A stretch of 64,000 nucleotides of DNA from Dehalococcoidia bacterium UBA6627. Lineage in GTDB: Bacteria > Chloroflexota > Dehalococcoidia > UBA2979. The translations under genes were made by a program, and so were the position numbers. The stretch is taken from the NCBI GenBank assembly GCA_002455955.1, contig DKLZ01000075.1, positions 1,204-65,203 of the forward strand, read 5' to 3'. Below, piece after piece: positions 19,161 to 28,259 of the stretch. The notes beneath the pieces are model-generated. The model worked only from the letters and a program-made list of their open reading frames with translations, did not search any database and had not been told where the DNA came from. Each line of letters begins with the position of its first letter. Within the stretch, counting starts at the first letter, position 1.

Positions 19161-20930
19161 CTAGTGGTCACGTCCGTACACCCGTGCCTCGGGTGGCCAT
19201 TTTGTAATTGCAACGTCTCGGTAGTTTATCTGGGGACCGCCTTCACTATGGACGGCTAGTGAATGCTTAAGGTACGCCTCGTCATCACGTTCTACGTAAT
19301 CAGTGCGCTGATGTGATCCTCGTGATTCCTTCCGCTCGAGAGCAGAGTGCGCCACAGCTTCAGCTATCTCGATCATGAATTCGAGCTCAAGTGCTGAGGT
19401 TAACTCTGTGTTAAAACTCAGACTGTGATCATCAAGCTGTATCCCTGAACGAAAGCGAGCCTTGATCTCGGCCAGTTTCTCGGTAGTCGCTTTCATCGAT
19501 ACTTCATCTCTGTAAATTCCGCACCCTTGCTCCATTGTCTCTTGTAACTCGGTTCGCAGTGTTGCTATCCGCTCTTTGCCATCATGATTGTTGATGTACT
19601 GGTCTGCGATACGTTCTTGCTCAGCCGAAGCCTGTTGCTCGAGGGCCGCTGAATCAAATTCAGGATGCTCCCGTGCCCAAATGGAAGCATTTCGACCGGC
19701 ACGAGCGCCAAAAACTAGAAGTTCGGTAAGTGAGTTCGAGCCAAGGCGGTTCGCCCCATTAAGCGAAACACAAGCACATTCTCCAGCTGCGTATAGACCG
19801 GGTAGTTTAGTGGCAGCGTCTATGTCCGTATCGATACCACCCATCATGTAGTGAACGACGGGGCGCACCTTAATAGGTTCGTAAACCGGATCTACCCCAC
19901 CATAATTTTTCGCCAATTCGCGTACAAATGGAATCTTCGCTTCGATTTTTTTCTCACCCAGATGTTGCACATCAAGGTGCACGTAACTACCTTCTGAATC
20001 TCGGAATACATTGCCTTTCTGCTCTTCCTTCATAAATGCTTGCGACAGTCGATCACGCGGGCCAAGTTCCATAGCACGGAGTTGCGGATGGCGTTCGTCG
20101 TTAACATCCAAGGCTTCACCGAGATCGTGCGCTTGTAAGTATCGCTCACCTTTGTTGTTTAGGAGTACACCACCCTCACCACGTGCTGCCTCAGTGATAA
20201 GAATGCCGGTACCTGGAAGTCCTGTTGGATGGTATTGAACAAATTCCATGTCTTTAAGAGGTACACCTGCCATGTATGCCATTCCCATACCGTCACCAGT
20301 CTTGATCGCGGCATTGGTAGTGAATTGGAAGATGCGACCACCGCCGCCAGTACAGACGATCACCGCACGTGCACGAATCGCACGCACTTGCCCGCTAAGT
20401 AACTCGATTGCCACAACACCCTGACATCGTCCATTTTCTACAAGCAACCGGGTCACAAACCATTCGTCATAGCGCTTAATAGCGGTGTATTTAAGTGAAG
20501 TTTGGAAAAGTGTATGTAGCATATGGAAGCCAGTCTTATCGGCGGCAAACCAAGTGCGTTCGATGCTCATGCCACCGAAAGGCCTGACCGCAACACTGCC
20601 GTCAGATTCTCGGCTCCAAGGACAACCCCAGCGTTCAATCTGAACCATCTCATCTGGCGCTTCGCGCACGAATGCCTCTACGACATCCTGATCGGCCAAC
20701 CAATCCGACCCTGAAATCGTGTCGCGGAAATGATCCTCAAGCGAGTCGTTCGATTTGATGACTGCAGCAGCACCACCCTCAGCTGAGACGGTGTGACTCC
20801 TCATCGGATATACCTTCGAAACCATCGCAATATCAATATCAGGAGATTCTTCCGCTGCCGCAATCGCGGCTCGCAGACCAGCACCACCGCCACCGACGAT
20901 TAAGATGTCGTGCTCTAGTGTGTCTACCAC
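19161..20930 (-). CDS. frdA: Fumarate reductase / succinate dehydrogenase flavoprotein subunit
   Basis: The catalytic subunit that interconverts fumarate and succinate, 589 residues. The FAD-binding start is [20 protein letters not shown]. The histidine expected to bind FAD covalently is His46 in [11 protein letters not shown]. The active-site segments are [46 protein letters not shown] and [16 protein letters not shown]. Sequence and gene order (A-B-C-D) follow E. coli fumarate reductase rather than the classical SdhCDAB. The start is GTG with AAAGGAG upstream. In an aerobe with a caa3 oxidase it may work as succinate dehydrogenase; the direction cannot be read from sequence. Confidence 0.95.
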   Translation of the reverse strand: MVDTLEHDILIVGGGGAGLRAAIAAAEESPDIDIAMVSKVYPMRSHTVSAEGGAAAVIKSNDSLEDHFRDTISGSDWLADQDVVEAFVREAPDEMVQIERWGCPWSRESDGSVAVRPFGGMSIERTWFAADKTGFHMLHTLFQTSLKYTAIKRYDEWFVTRLLVENGRCQGVVAIELLSGQVRAIRARAVIVCTGGGGRIFQFTTNAAIKTGDGMGMAYMAGVPLKDMEFVQYHPTGLPGTGILITEAARGEGGVLLNNKGERYLQAHDLGEALDVNDERHPQLRAMELGPRDRLSQAFMKEEQKGNVFRDSEGSYVHLDVQHLGEKKIEAKIPFVRELAKNYGGVDPVYEPIKVRPVVHYMMGGIDTDIDAATKLPGLYAAGECACVSLNGANRLGSNSLTELLVFGARAGRNASIWAREHPEFDSAALEQQASAEQERIADQYINNHDGKERIATLRTELQETMEQGCGIYRDEVSMKATTEKLAEIKARFRSGIQLDDHSLSFNTELTSALELEFMIEIAEAVAHSALERKESRGSHQRTDYVERDDEAYLKHSLAVHSEGGPQINYRDVAITKWPPEARVYGRDH

Positions 20931-21129
20931 ACGTCACTCCTTTCGGTGATCCGGTCTGATCGTTCTCAAAGCAATCGGCGGGCCATCGAACTAACGGTTG
21001 ATATCACATTCACCCTAAACTCGATCGGCAAAGTAGCTTCCAATCAACCGCTATGCAATGACTAATATATCGAATAGCTGTTTACAGGCTGAAGATGGTA
21101 CCCGCAACATTTTATCAATCGTTGAAAAG

Positions 21130-21444
21130 CTAACTTAGAAACGAGTTTGTTACCGATTCCGATACCTTTGCTCCGACTTCGAGCACCTCCTCGATCTGAC
21201 GTCGAACGCTTGAAGCAAGATCTCCCTCACTTCCATCAACGCAACTCGGGCAATCCGGTTCAGATGGAGCTCCAGTATCATGCAATCTCGTTCGCGTCGG
21301 GCCGCTGAGATGAATACCACAAACAGTCGCAGCACTGTCGATCTCGAATACTCGATCTTCGCCATCAACCTCTACGGCGTTAACTAGGTCCACCCAATGC
21401 CAGTCACCAGCAAAGTCTTCTAGCATTTTGGCTACTATCCGCAT
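21130..21444 (-). CDS. Small hypothetical protein with a CPSC motif
   Basis: I do not recognise this 104-residue protein. It is acidic, with the pattern DFAGDWHWVDLVNAVEVDG near the start, an isolated Cys in ATVCGIHLSG, and a Cys pair in EPDCPSCVDG at about residue 65 that could bind a metal or form a disulfide. It has no signal peptide or membrane helix. GGAGG sits five bases before the ATG, which makes it a likely real gene. It lies between frdA and a divergent SDR gene, with about 200 bases of non-coding sequence on the frdA side. Confidence 0.6.
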   Translation of the reverse strand: MRIVAKMLEDFAGDWHWVDLVNAVEVDGEDRVFEIDSAATVCGIHLSGPTRTRLHDTGAPSEPDCPSCVDGSEGDLASSVRRQIEEVLEVGAKVSESVTNSFLS

Positions 21445-21538
21445 AGAACCTCCGACTGCAAAACAAAGATGATCGAGTTAAAGTTCGAAACCGGCTATCG
21501 TCCATGACAATCAACCTTGTATCACCGGAGGTCCTACT

Positions 21539-22306
21539 ATGCCTATTGTAAATTTCTCTCTCGAAGGAAAAGTTGCGATCGTAACGGGAGGTAGTCGAGG
21601 CATCGGCCGTTCGATAGCAATCGGTCTCGCTGAGGCTGGTGCGGATGTTTCGATTGCCGCACGGAAGGCCGAATCATTGGAGGAGGCCGTCAGCGCTGTA
21701 GAGGCAACAGGTCGCCGAGGAATCGGTGTACCAACCAATGTCCGAGAAATCGATTCATTGAAGACTCTCGTCGATCGCACGAAAGAAGAGCTTGGCCGCG
21801 TTGACATCCTCGTCAACAACGCTGCAACCAACCCAGTTTTCGGACCTGTAGATAACGTGGATGAACGCGCCTGGGACGTCATAATGAACACCAACGTAAA
21901 GTCAGCGTTCTTCCTTGCTAAGGCGTCTCGCGAGGTAATGAAGGAACAGGGGACAGGCGGCACTGTTATAAACGTCAGCTCGGTTGGTGGTGTGCGCGCT
22001 TCCGCTCAACTGCCTGTCTATTCCGTCTCAAAGGCGGCATTAATTATGATGACGCAAGTACTCGCAACTCAGTGGGGCGAAGACAATATCCGGGTCAATT
22101 GCATCGCTCCCGGTCTCATCAAAACTGACTTCTCTAGAGCACTTTGGGACACCGGTGATGCCTCCGGTTCAGAATCCAACAATGTCGCTTTAGGACGTAT
22201 CGGTATGCCAGACGAAATGGCAGGCGCTGTTGTTTATCTCGCCAGTGATGCTGCTTCGTTCGTTACGGGACAAACATTAGTCCTTGATGGTGGAGGAGTC
22301 CTTTAA
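21539..22306 (+). CDS. Short-chain dehydrogenase/reductase (FabG-like)
   Basis: An NAD(P)-dependent oxidoreductase of 255 residues. The cofactor loop is VTGGSRGIGRSIA. The structural motif is LVNNAATNP. The active site has Ser in NVSSVGG and the Tyr-Lys pair in YSVSKAAL. The C-terminus FVTGQTLVLDGG is typical of the classical family. The start ATG has GGAGG upstream. It precedes the molybdenum hydroxylase genes by about 160 bases on the same strand, so joint expression is possible but unproven. The likely role is oxidation of a hydroxy-acid or alcohol; the substrate is unknown. Confidence 0.92.
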   Translation: MPIVNFSLEGKVAIVTGGSRGIGRSIAIGLAEAGADVSIAARKAESLEEAVSAVEATGRRGIGVPTNVREIDSLKTLVDRTKEELGRVDILVNNAATNPVFGPVDNVDERAWDVIMNTNVKSAFFLAKASREVMKEQGTGGTVINVSSVGGVRASAQLPVYSVSKAALIMMTQVLATQWGEDNIRVNCIAPGLIKTDFSRALWDTGDASGSESNNVALGRIGMPDEMAGAVVYLASDAASFVTGQTLVLDGGGVL

Positions 22307-22468
22307 ACAAGTCGGAGCCATTTTTTAAAGAAAAACAGTTCATACTCTCCCCGTGTCGCGCTTTGGAGCACGTAAGATACGGGGAATAGTCTAATCAACG
22401 ACTGACACTCAATCGCGCCTTCGTTTAGACTGCGCTGGATTGATTTAAGGGAAGGACGGCAGTGCACC

Positions 22469-23335
22469 GTGCAAACAGTCACGTACCAACGAGCCTCGAC
22501 TGTCAATGAAGCGATCGCTCTGCTGAGCGATGGAGGTGAAAACGCCCGAGTGCTTGCGGGTGGAACAGACATCATCGTTCAAGCTCGCGAGCGTGCTCGA
22601 ACAGTTGACAGCTTCGTTGACATCAAGCACATACCCGAACTGATGACATTTAACTACAACACATCTGACGGACTGTCAGTCGGAGCTGCGACACCTGTCT
22701 ACTTGCTCTACAACGACAATGATATTCAGACTCATTACCCTGCTCTCGTCGAAGCGATCACAGTGATAGGCGGCACCGCGATACAGGGCCGTGCAAGCCT
22801 TGGTGGCAACCTGTGCAACTCATCTCCAGCAGGAGACTCGTTGACCTCGATGATGGCACTCGGCGCTATCGCGAACATTGCTGGACCAAATGGTGAGCGC
22901 GATGTTGCGGTATCAGAGTTTTTCACTGGCCCTGGGAGAAACATCCTTGATCTTGGTGAGTTCGTGGTCGCGATCAGTTTTGCGACACCGCCTGCGAACA
23001 GTGGAGCTGCCTGGCAACGTTTTATACCGCGTAACGAAATGGATATCGCCGTCGTCAACTGTGGCTCCTACGTGCAACTTGATGGAGAGATAGTTACCGA
23101 CGCTCGCATAGCCTTAGGTGCCGTTGCCGCAACGCCAATCATGGTCCCAGCAGCGGCTGAGGCGCTGATCGGCCGCCAGATTACGGACGAGACAATCTCA
23201 GCCGCTGCCGAAGCATCGTACGAGGCAGCGACACCAATAGCCGACATGCGAGGATCTGTTAAACAACGAAAACATCTATCCAAGGTACTCACTCAACGAA
23301 CTCTCGATATCGCAGTTGAACGGGCGCGCGGATAA
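22469..23335 (+). CDS. Molybdenum hydroxylase, FAD-binding medium subunit
   Basis: The medium subunit of a xanthine-dehydrogenase/CO-dehydrogenase-type enzyme, 288 residues. The FAD motifs are RVLAGGTDIIVQARER and the segment GRASLGGNLCNSSPAGDS. The C-terminal CO_deh_flav_C domain ends in HLSKVLTQRTLDIA. The start is GTG with a purine-rich GGGAAGGA upstream. It is the first of three ordered genes (medium, small, large), the order found in many CoxMSL-type operons. It transfers electrons from the iron-sulfur subunit to an acceptor through FAD. Confidence 0.9.
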   Translation: MQTVTYQRASTVNEAIALLSDGGENARVLAGGTDIIVQARERARTVDSFVDIKHIPELMTFNYNTSDGLSVGAATPVYLLYNDNDIQTHYPALVEAITVIGGTAIQGRASLGGNLCNSSPAGDSLTSMMALGAIANIAGPNGERDVAVSEFFTGPGRNILDLGEFVVAISFATPPANSGAAWQRFIPRNEMDIAVVNCGSYVQLDGEIVTDARIALGAVAATPIMVPAAAEALIGRQITDETISAAAEASYEAATPIADMRGSVKQRKHLSKVLTQRTLDIAVERARG

Positions 23336-23404
23336 CAGAACGTATAAGTCCAAGAAATAAACTTCATGACTCTTCGGAGTCGCTAATCCAAAGCGAGGCG
23401 TACG

Positions 23405-23878
23405 ATGGCACGATTCGTACTGAAAACAAACATCAACGGTGAAGAGCGTGAGTTCCTTGCCGACGAAAGAGATAGCTTGTTAGACGCACTCCGTGAACGC
23501 GCAGGCCTAATGGGTGCCAAGGAAGGCTGCAACAACGGTAACTGTGGAGCGTGTGCCGTGGTCCTCGATGGCCGTCTAGTCAATTCGTGTTGCGTCATGG
23601 CAGCCGAAGTTGACAACTCGGAAATCACGACAATTGAAGGCCTCGCCGAACCTGATTCACTGCATCCACTACAAGAAACCTTCTTGGAAAACGCTGCGCT
23701 GCAATGTGGTATCTGTACACCAGGCTTCTTAATGTCGGCTAAAGCTCTGCTCGATTCGAATCCAAACCCAACTGAGCATGAGATACGCTGGTGGTTAGCC
23801 GGTAACCTATGCCGCTGCACTGGATATGACAAAATTATTCGAGCCGTTCAGGACGCCGCCGAACGTATCAACTCATAG
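23405..23878 (+). CDS. Molybdenum hydroxylase, [2Fe-2S] small subunit
   Basis: The 157-residue small subunit that holds two [2Fe-2S] clusters. The N-terminal ferredoxin-like cluster is in EGCNNGNCGACAVVLDG with its last Cys in RLVNSCC. The C-terminal cluster is in LQCGICTPGFLMSAKALL and NLCRCTGYDKII. All eight cysteines of the family are present. It sits 69 bases after the medium subunit and 46 before the large one. It links the molybdenum site to FAD. Confidence 0.93.
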   Translation: MARFVLKTNINGEEREFLADERDSLLDALRERAGLMGAKEGCNNGNCGACAVVLDGRLVNSCCVMAAEVDNSEITTIEGLAEPDSLHPLQETFLENAALQCGICTPGFLMSAKALLDSNPNPTEHEIRWWLAGNLCRCTGYDKIIRAVQDAAERINS

Positions 23879-23924
23879 CTAAGTCGAATCAGAGCCCACA
23901 ACGAACCTAGCGAAGGGGATTACC

Positions 23925-26234
23925 TTGGTCACCACCAAAAAAAATGCCGACGCCATCGGAACAAACGGCTATCGGCTCATCGGTACGCGCCCAATCAGAC
24001 CAGATGGCACAGACAAGGTGACTGGTCGAGCCGCCTACGCGGCTGACACGCAAATGGAGGGATTGCTTTTCGCACGACTCCTACGTAGTCCGCATGGGCA
24101 CGCTAAAATTAAGTCAATCGACGCCTCGCAAGCACTAGCACTCGATGGTGTAGAAGCAGTCCTCACTGCTGCCGATTTTCCCGGAATCGAAATGAGCGGC
24201 AATGATCGAAACGGTCGTCCTGCCGACAACCAATGGCTTCAGGACAATATTCTTGCATCGGACAAGGTCCTCTATCACGGGCATGCTGTAGCCGCGGTCG
24301 CAGCAAAGGATCCACACATCGCTGAGGACGCACTCACGTTGATTAATGTGGATTACGAGGTGTTAACACCTGTCACTGACGTCCGCGAAGCGATGCTGGA
24401 TGACGCACCGATTCTCCATCCCGGAATGCGTACTAACGTTCAAGCGTCCGACGTCGAGACCGATACCGAACGGGAAACGAATATTGCGATGCACATGCGC
24501 TTAGAACGAGGCGATATTAAGTCGGGATTCGATAGCGCTGACGTGGTGATCGAACGAGAATTCGAGACCAGCTGGTATCACCAAGGTTACATCGAACCAC
24601 ACAGTGCCACGGCATTTTGGAACCGTGACGGAAAACTGACAATCTGGAACAGTAGTCAGGGACCGTTTGTAGTTCGCGATGCGACAGCGAAACTACTAGA
24701 TATTCCGATCGCCGACATTACATTAATTCCTCAGGAGATCGGTGGCGGTTTCGGCGGCAAGATCCCAATGTATCTGGAACCCATCTCAGCTTTACTTTCG
24801 AGAAAAACCGGAAAACCTGTCCGAATTACTATGACCCGAGAAGCAGTCTTCCAGGCTACCGGTCCGACTTCGGCTACCTATAACCGCATCAAAATCGGAG
24901 CGATGCGTGACGGAACAATTGTCGCCGCTGATGCATACCTAGCTTACGCTGCAGGTGCCTATCCCGGCTCACCCGTTGGTGCAGGCGTTCAGTGTGCTTT
25001 CGGACCCTATTACATTGAAAATCAGCGTATCGACGGTTACGACGTAGTTACCAACGGACCAAAGAGTGCTGCTTACCGTGCACCGGGCGCCCCGGCATCT
25101 GAATTCGCAGTCGAGGCGACTATCAACGAGCTCTCTGAAAGTCTGGGTATCGATTCAGTTGAACTGCGTCTGAAGAATGCAATCAAAGAAGGCAATCCAA
25201 ATGCAGCAGGTGTACCAATGCCGCGCATTGGTGCCGAAGAGGTGATGGAGGCGGTTAAGAACCATCCGCACTACACCTCAGAACTGCAAGGTGATGACGT
25301 CGGTCGCGGCGTAGGCTTTGGCTTCTGGCATAACGCTGGCCTCGAATCAGGATCGACCGCAACTATCAACAGTGATGGTAGCGTCAGCCTGATTGTCGGA
25401 TCAGTAGATATCGGTGGTACACGTGCCTCACTGGCAATGCAGCTTGCCGAAACTATGGGACTTTCGTACGAGGATATAAAACCGCGCGTAGCTGATACTG
25501 ATTCAGTTCCGTTCACACACGTAACCGGCGGCAGCAGAACCACGTTTGCTGGTGGCTGGGTCGCCTACGAACTTGGCATCGAATTGCGCGAAAAGATGCG
25601 GGAACGAGCCGCCAATATCTGGGAAGTTGATCTCGACGAAGTCGAGTACAGTGACGACGCAACTATTACTTCGAAACCAGACAACGAAGGTAACGAACGT
25701 GAATTCACATTCGTTGGTCTTGCCAGCAAGATGGCTTCAACTGGCGGTCAAATCTCAGCAACAGTCAGCCTCAACAAGACTTCGCAAGGAGCCGCCTACG
25801 GTGGACACATTGTGGACGTCCACGTCGATCGTGACACGGGTAAGGTTGAGATTCTGCGCTATACCGCTGTCCAAGATGTCGGTACGGCAATCCACCCCTC
25901 CTATGTCGAAGGTCAGATTCAGGGTGGGGTCGCTCAAGGTGCTGGTATGGCTCTTACTGAGGAATATTTCTACGACGATGAGGGACTTCTCAAGAACGCG
26001 AGCTTCCTGGACTATCGGATGCCAACCACTCTCGATCTACCTATGATCGAAACCGAAATTGTAGAAGTTCCGAATCCCGGGCACCCTTTCGGTGTTCGCG
26101 GGGTTGGCGAGGTTCCGATCGTGCCACCTATGCCAACTATTCAACAGGCGGTCTACGATGCAATCGGGATTCGTCTCTACGACATGCCTATGTCACCACG
26201 CGTAGTTTTGGAAGAGCTATTAAACGAGGGTTAG
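23925..26234 (+). CDS. Molybdenum hydroxylase, molybdopterin-binding large subunit
   Basis: The 769-residue catalytic subunit of the xanthine dehydrogenase superfamily. The cofactor loop is PQEIGGGFGGKIPMYLEP and the catalytic base Glu is in VRGVGEVPIVPP near residue 725. The active-site loop reads KSAAYRAPGAPASEFAVE. It has neither the AYxCSFR of form I CO dehydrogenase nor the AYRGAGR of form II, so it is unlikely to oxidise CO. Purines, N-heterocycles or aldehydes are more plausible. The start is TTG with GAAGGGGA upstream; no better start is visible. A MoaD/ThiS-like gene follows after 190 bases. Confidence 0.92.
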   Translation: MVTTKKNADAIGTNGYRLIGTRPIRPDGTDKVTGRAAYAADTQMEGLLFARLLRSPHGHAKIKSIDASQALALDGVEAVLTAADFPGIEMSGNDRNGRPADNQWLQDNILASDKVLYHGHAVAAVAAKDPHIAEDALTLINVDYEVLTPVTDVREAMLDDAPILHPGMRTNVQASDVETDTERETNIAMHMRLERGDIKSGFDSADVVIEREFETSWYHQGYIEPHSATAFWNRDGKLTIWNSSQGPFVVRDATAKLLDIPIADITLIPQEIGGGFGGKIPMYLEPISALLSRKTGKPVRITMTREAVFQATGPTSATYNRIKIGAMRDGTIVAADAYLAYAAGAYPGSPVGAGVQCAFGPYYIENQRIDGYDVVTNGPKSAAYRAPGAPASEFAVEATINELSESLGIDSVELRLKNAIKEGNPNAAGVPMPRIGAEEVMEAVKNHPHYTSELQGDDVGRGVGFGFWHNAGLESGSTATINSDGSVSLIVGSVDIGGTRASLAMQLAETMGLSYEDIKPRVADTDSVPFTHVTGGSRTTFAGGWVAYELGIELREKMRERAANIWEVDLDEVEYSDDATITSKPDNEGNEREFTFVGLASKMASTGGQISATVSLNKTSQGAAYGGHIVDVHVDRDTGKVEILRYTAVQDVGTAIHPSYVEGQIQGGVAQGAGMALTEEYFYDDEGLLKNASFLDYRMPTTLDLPMIETEIVEVPNPGHPFGVRGVGEVPIVPPMPTIQQAVYDAIGIRLYDMPMSPRVVLEELLNEG

Positions 26235-26344
26235 TTGCGTTCCTGTCTTTAGAAGTTGCGCGATAGTGAGCCACGGAAGGCACGCCTCTGATCTCAAAAG
26301 AAGTAAGCCTGACTCTGGCTAACATCACTACTAAAAGAAATATC

Positions 26345-26368
26345 AGTGAGAATCACTATCTTATTTTT
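26345..26368 (+). terminator. Weak terminator-like hairpin
   Basis: AGTGA and TCACT pair around a GAA loop and are followed by a T-rich run (ATCTTATTTTT). The stem is only five pairs. It lies 110 bases after the molybdenum hydroxylase stop and before the MoaD-like gene, so it may partly separate the two. Confidence 0.3.
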
Positions 26369-26423
26369 GACATGTCTCTCAAACATCAGCATGTCACTCA
26401 CTAACAGCGAATAAAAGACAAAG

Positions 26424-26690
26424 ATGGCCACCGTTCACATTCCAAGGCACATGCAGAATGCTGCTGACGGTCACGCCTCCGTCGAGGTGCCAGGAGGTCA
26501 ACTTTCTAGCGTTATAGAAGCTCTCCTTCAAGAACATCCTTCCCTTCGTAGCATGCTAATGGTCGAAGGTAGCATCCGATCTGATATCTCAATTGCAATC
26601 AACAGTGCAATGACTGATAACGGCCTGCTCGAGCAGGTGCCCGAAGACGCCGAAGTCCATCTCGTACCGGCACTCGGTGGTGGCGCTTGA
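26424..26690 (+). CDS. MoaD/ThiS-family ubiquitin-like protein with an extra C-terminal Ala
   Basis: An 88-residue beta-grasp sulfur-carrier-like protein. The middle (GGQLSSVIEALLQEHPSLRS) and the end (AEVHLVPALGGG) fit the MoaD/ThiS fold. Carriers of this family must end in Gly-Gly to be adenylated and thiocarboxylated. This one ends Gly-Gly-Gly-Ala, so it needs trimming or does another job. It may supply sulfur for molybdopterin, given the molybdenum enzyme upstream, but no moaE or moeB is visible. Relatives with a masked C-terminus are processed by JAMM proteases, and none is encoded here. Confidence 0.78.
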   Translation: MATVHIPRHMQNAADGHASVEVPGGQLSSVIEALLQEHPSLRSMLMVEGSIRSDISIAINSAMTDNGLLEQVPEDAEVHLVPALGGGA

Positions 26691-27047
26691 TATAACCTTG
26701 ACCATCGATCGGGAGTCCCGCAAGCAATCCGCGCTGAAACACCATAACAACTAGCCTTCAAACTTTACGAAATTCCACAAGGCATAAGACTATCGGAATA
26801 TCGAAACGGATCAGTTAAATGCGATCGCCGATCAGATAATTCGACATCCAGTTGTCGAAAAACGACCTTAGCTTCTTCGAACTTGTTCAATCGCTGTGCT
26901 CTGCGCTAAGAAACTGATTGCACTCTAGAGATTCAGCGCTGTATGCTTTCGCGCATCACGGCATTTTGAGAACATTAGAACTGCGAAGGTGATCACTCAC
27001 ATTCCTAGTATATGGCTCCTAAACCGAGGAGTAGCAAGGACGAACAA
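26691..27047. other. Non-coding stretch
   Basis: Between the MoaD-like gene and the small protein at 27048 I see no convincing reading frame, RNA or strong hairpin. An ATG at 27012 is in frame with the next gene but lacks a ribosome-binding site. Confidence 0.5.
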
Positions 27048-27413
27048 ATGAACGCGCGCCACGCCCCCCCTTCGGGAGAGCGGTCATCCAGACGGCGCTT
27101 CCTTGCAATGGACCTCGCCGGTGCTGATCTTGCGACGGTCAGTGAAGTTCTCACTGCACTCTTAACACAAACAACACTTGGGCCTGAAGACCGCGTCCAA
27201 CTTTTGGGAAATGCTTTGGTCATGGAAGCACTAAACCCCTTCTGGGTGGACGGACGTAGCCCCGGAGAGGCGCATCGTATGCTCCGCACTGCAGATCCTG
27301 AACTCGCGGAAGCTGTCGAAGCGCTCGCCCCGATGTTGCTTGGCCGTGCTGAAGCTCGTGACGACGCCCAAAATGCTGTAGCAGAAATCGAAGAACTACT
27401 CGGGACGGCGTAA
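27048..27413 (+). CDS. Small hypothetical protein, helical
   Basis: I do not recognise this 121-residue protein. The N-terminus is basic (GERSSRRRF). The rest is predicted by eye to be helical and rich in Ala, Leu and Glu (LATVSEVLTALLTQTTLG, ELAEAVEALAPMLLG). A short conserved-looking patch, NPFWVDGRSPGEAHRML, might be the functional part. AAGGA stands seven bases before the chosen ATG; an upstream ATG at 27012 has no such site. Its end overlaps the end of the convergent folP gene by 18 bases. Another long frame on the opposite strand is a shadow of this gene. Confidence 0.6.
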   Translation: MNARHAPPSGERSSRRRFLAMDLAGADLATVSEVLTALLTQTTLGPEDRVQLLGNALVMEALNPFWVDGRSPGEAHRMLRTADPELAEAVEALAPMLLGRAEARDDAQNAVAEIEELLGTA

Positions 27414-28256
27414 TTTATTTCCCAGATGCATACGCAAGCCATTGACAAGACTCAGCGCCTTAGTAACTGAAGCCACATCATGTACCCGGACCACATGCAC
27501 CCCGGCGTAAGCCGCTAACACGTTAAACGCAAGAGTCGCCTCAAGAAGCCCTTCGACATCCTGCCTTCTCTGATGCCCCAGCAATTCCGCAAGAAAACCT
27601 TTCCTTGATGCTGAGATCAGCACCGGACGACCTATTGCAATCAAACTACCTAGACTTGAGAAAAGTGAAACATTGTCTGACATTGCCTTGCCGAACTGGA
27701 AGCCTGGATCAAACCAGACCTGTCCGGCATTCACTGCTTCTAGTGCTGTTGCGCGCTCAACCAGAAATGACTGCACTTCGTTCGTAACATCATCATAGAA
27801 TTGATCAACTTCGTAGTGCCGAGTCGGTTCACCTCTCATATGCATCACAGCACAGGAAATTCCAGCTGCACCTGCCACCTTAATCATCTCTGGATCGCTA
27901 AAACCACTAACGTCATTTAAGAGATGCACTCCAGCTTCCACAGCAGCGCGAGCGACCAACGGATTCCACGTATCAACCGATGTTGGGATACCCTCCCGAA
28001 CGATCGATTCGATCGCGGGACAAACACGATCAATCTCTTCTTGCGTATCGAGCGCTCGACTTCCGGATGATGTAGAAACTGCTCCCACATCAACAATCTC
28101 CGCTCCTTCGCGTGTTAGTTCGACAGCTCGATCAATCGCACTACCGGTCATGACAATCGATTCCCTTATAGGTGAATCGTCGGACACGTTGAGAATTCCC
28201 ATGACCGCAGTCCGGTTCGTACAGTCGATCGTATGTTCACCCAATATCAGTTTCAT
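27396..28256 (-). CDS. folP: Dihydropteroate synthase, divergent
   Basis: Expected to join p-aminobenzoate to the pterin diphosphate in folate synthesis; 286 residues. The pterin-site residues are kept: Asn in GILNVS, Asp in SVDTWNP, LLNDVSG, DPGFQFGK, the Lys in SASRKGF and Arg/His in VVRVHDV. The two substrate loops differ strongly from the usual form. Loop 1 reads NVSDDSPIRES instead of a TPDSFSDGG-type sequence, and loop 2 reads VSTSSGS where STRPG is normal. It could be a divergent true FolP or a paralogue of the pterin-binding family. It starts three bases after the DUF2520 gene. Confidence 0.8.
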   Translation of the reverse strand: MKLILGEHTIDCTNRTAVMGILNVSDDSPIRESIVMTGSAIDRAVELTREGAEIVDVGAVSTSSGSRALDTQEEIDRVCPAIESIVREGIPTSVDTWNPLVARAAVEAGVHLLNDVSGFSDPEMIKVAGAAGISCAVMHMRGEPTRHYEVDQFYDDVTNEVQSFLVERATALEAVNAGQVWFDPGFQFGKAMSDNVSLFSSLGSLIAIGRPVLISASRKGFLAELLGHQRRQDVEGLLEATLAFNVLAAYAGVHVVRVHDVASVTKALSLVNGLRMHLGNKLRRPE

Positions 28257-28259
28257 CGA

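Noticed and set aside
22469..26234. Calling the molybdenum hydroxylase a CO dehydrogenase
   Set aside because: The gene order fits CoxMSL, but the large subunit lacks both known CO dehydrogenase active-site signatures.
27005..27448. A 147-residue minus-strand frame opposite the small gene at 27048
   Set aside because: It is rich in Ser and Arg as shadows are, overlaps folP, and lacks a ribosome-binding site, whereas the plus-strand frame has AAGGA at the right distance.
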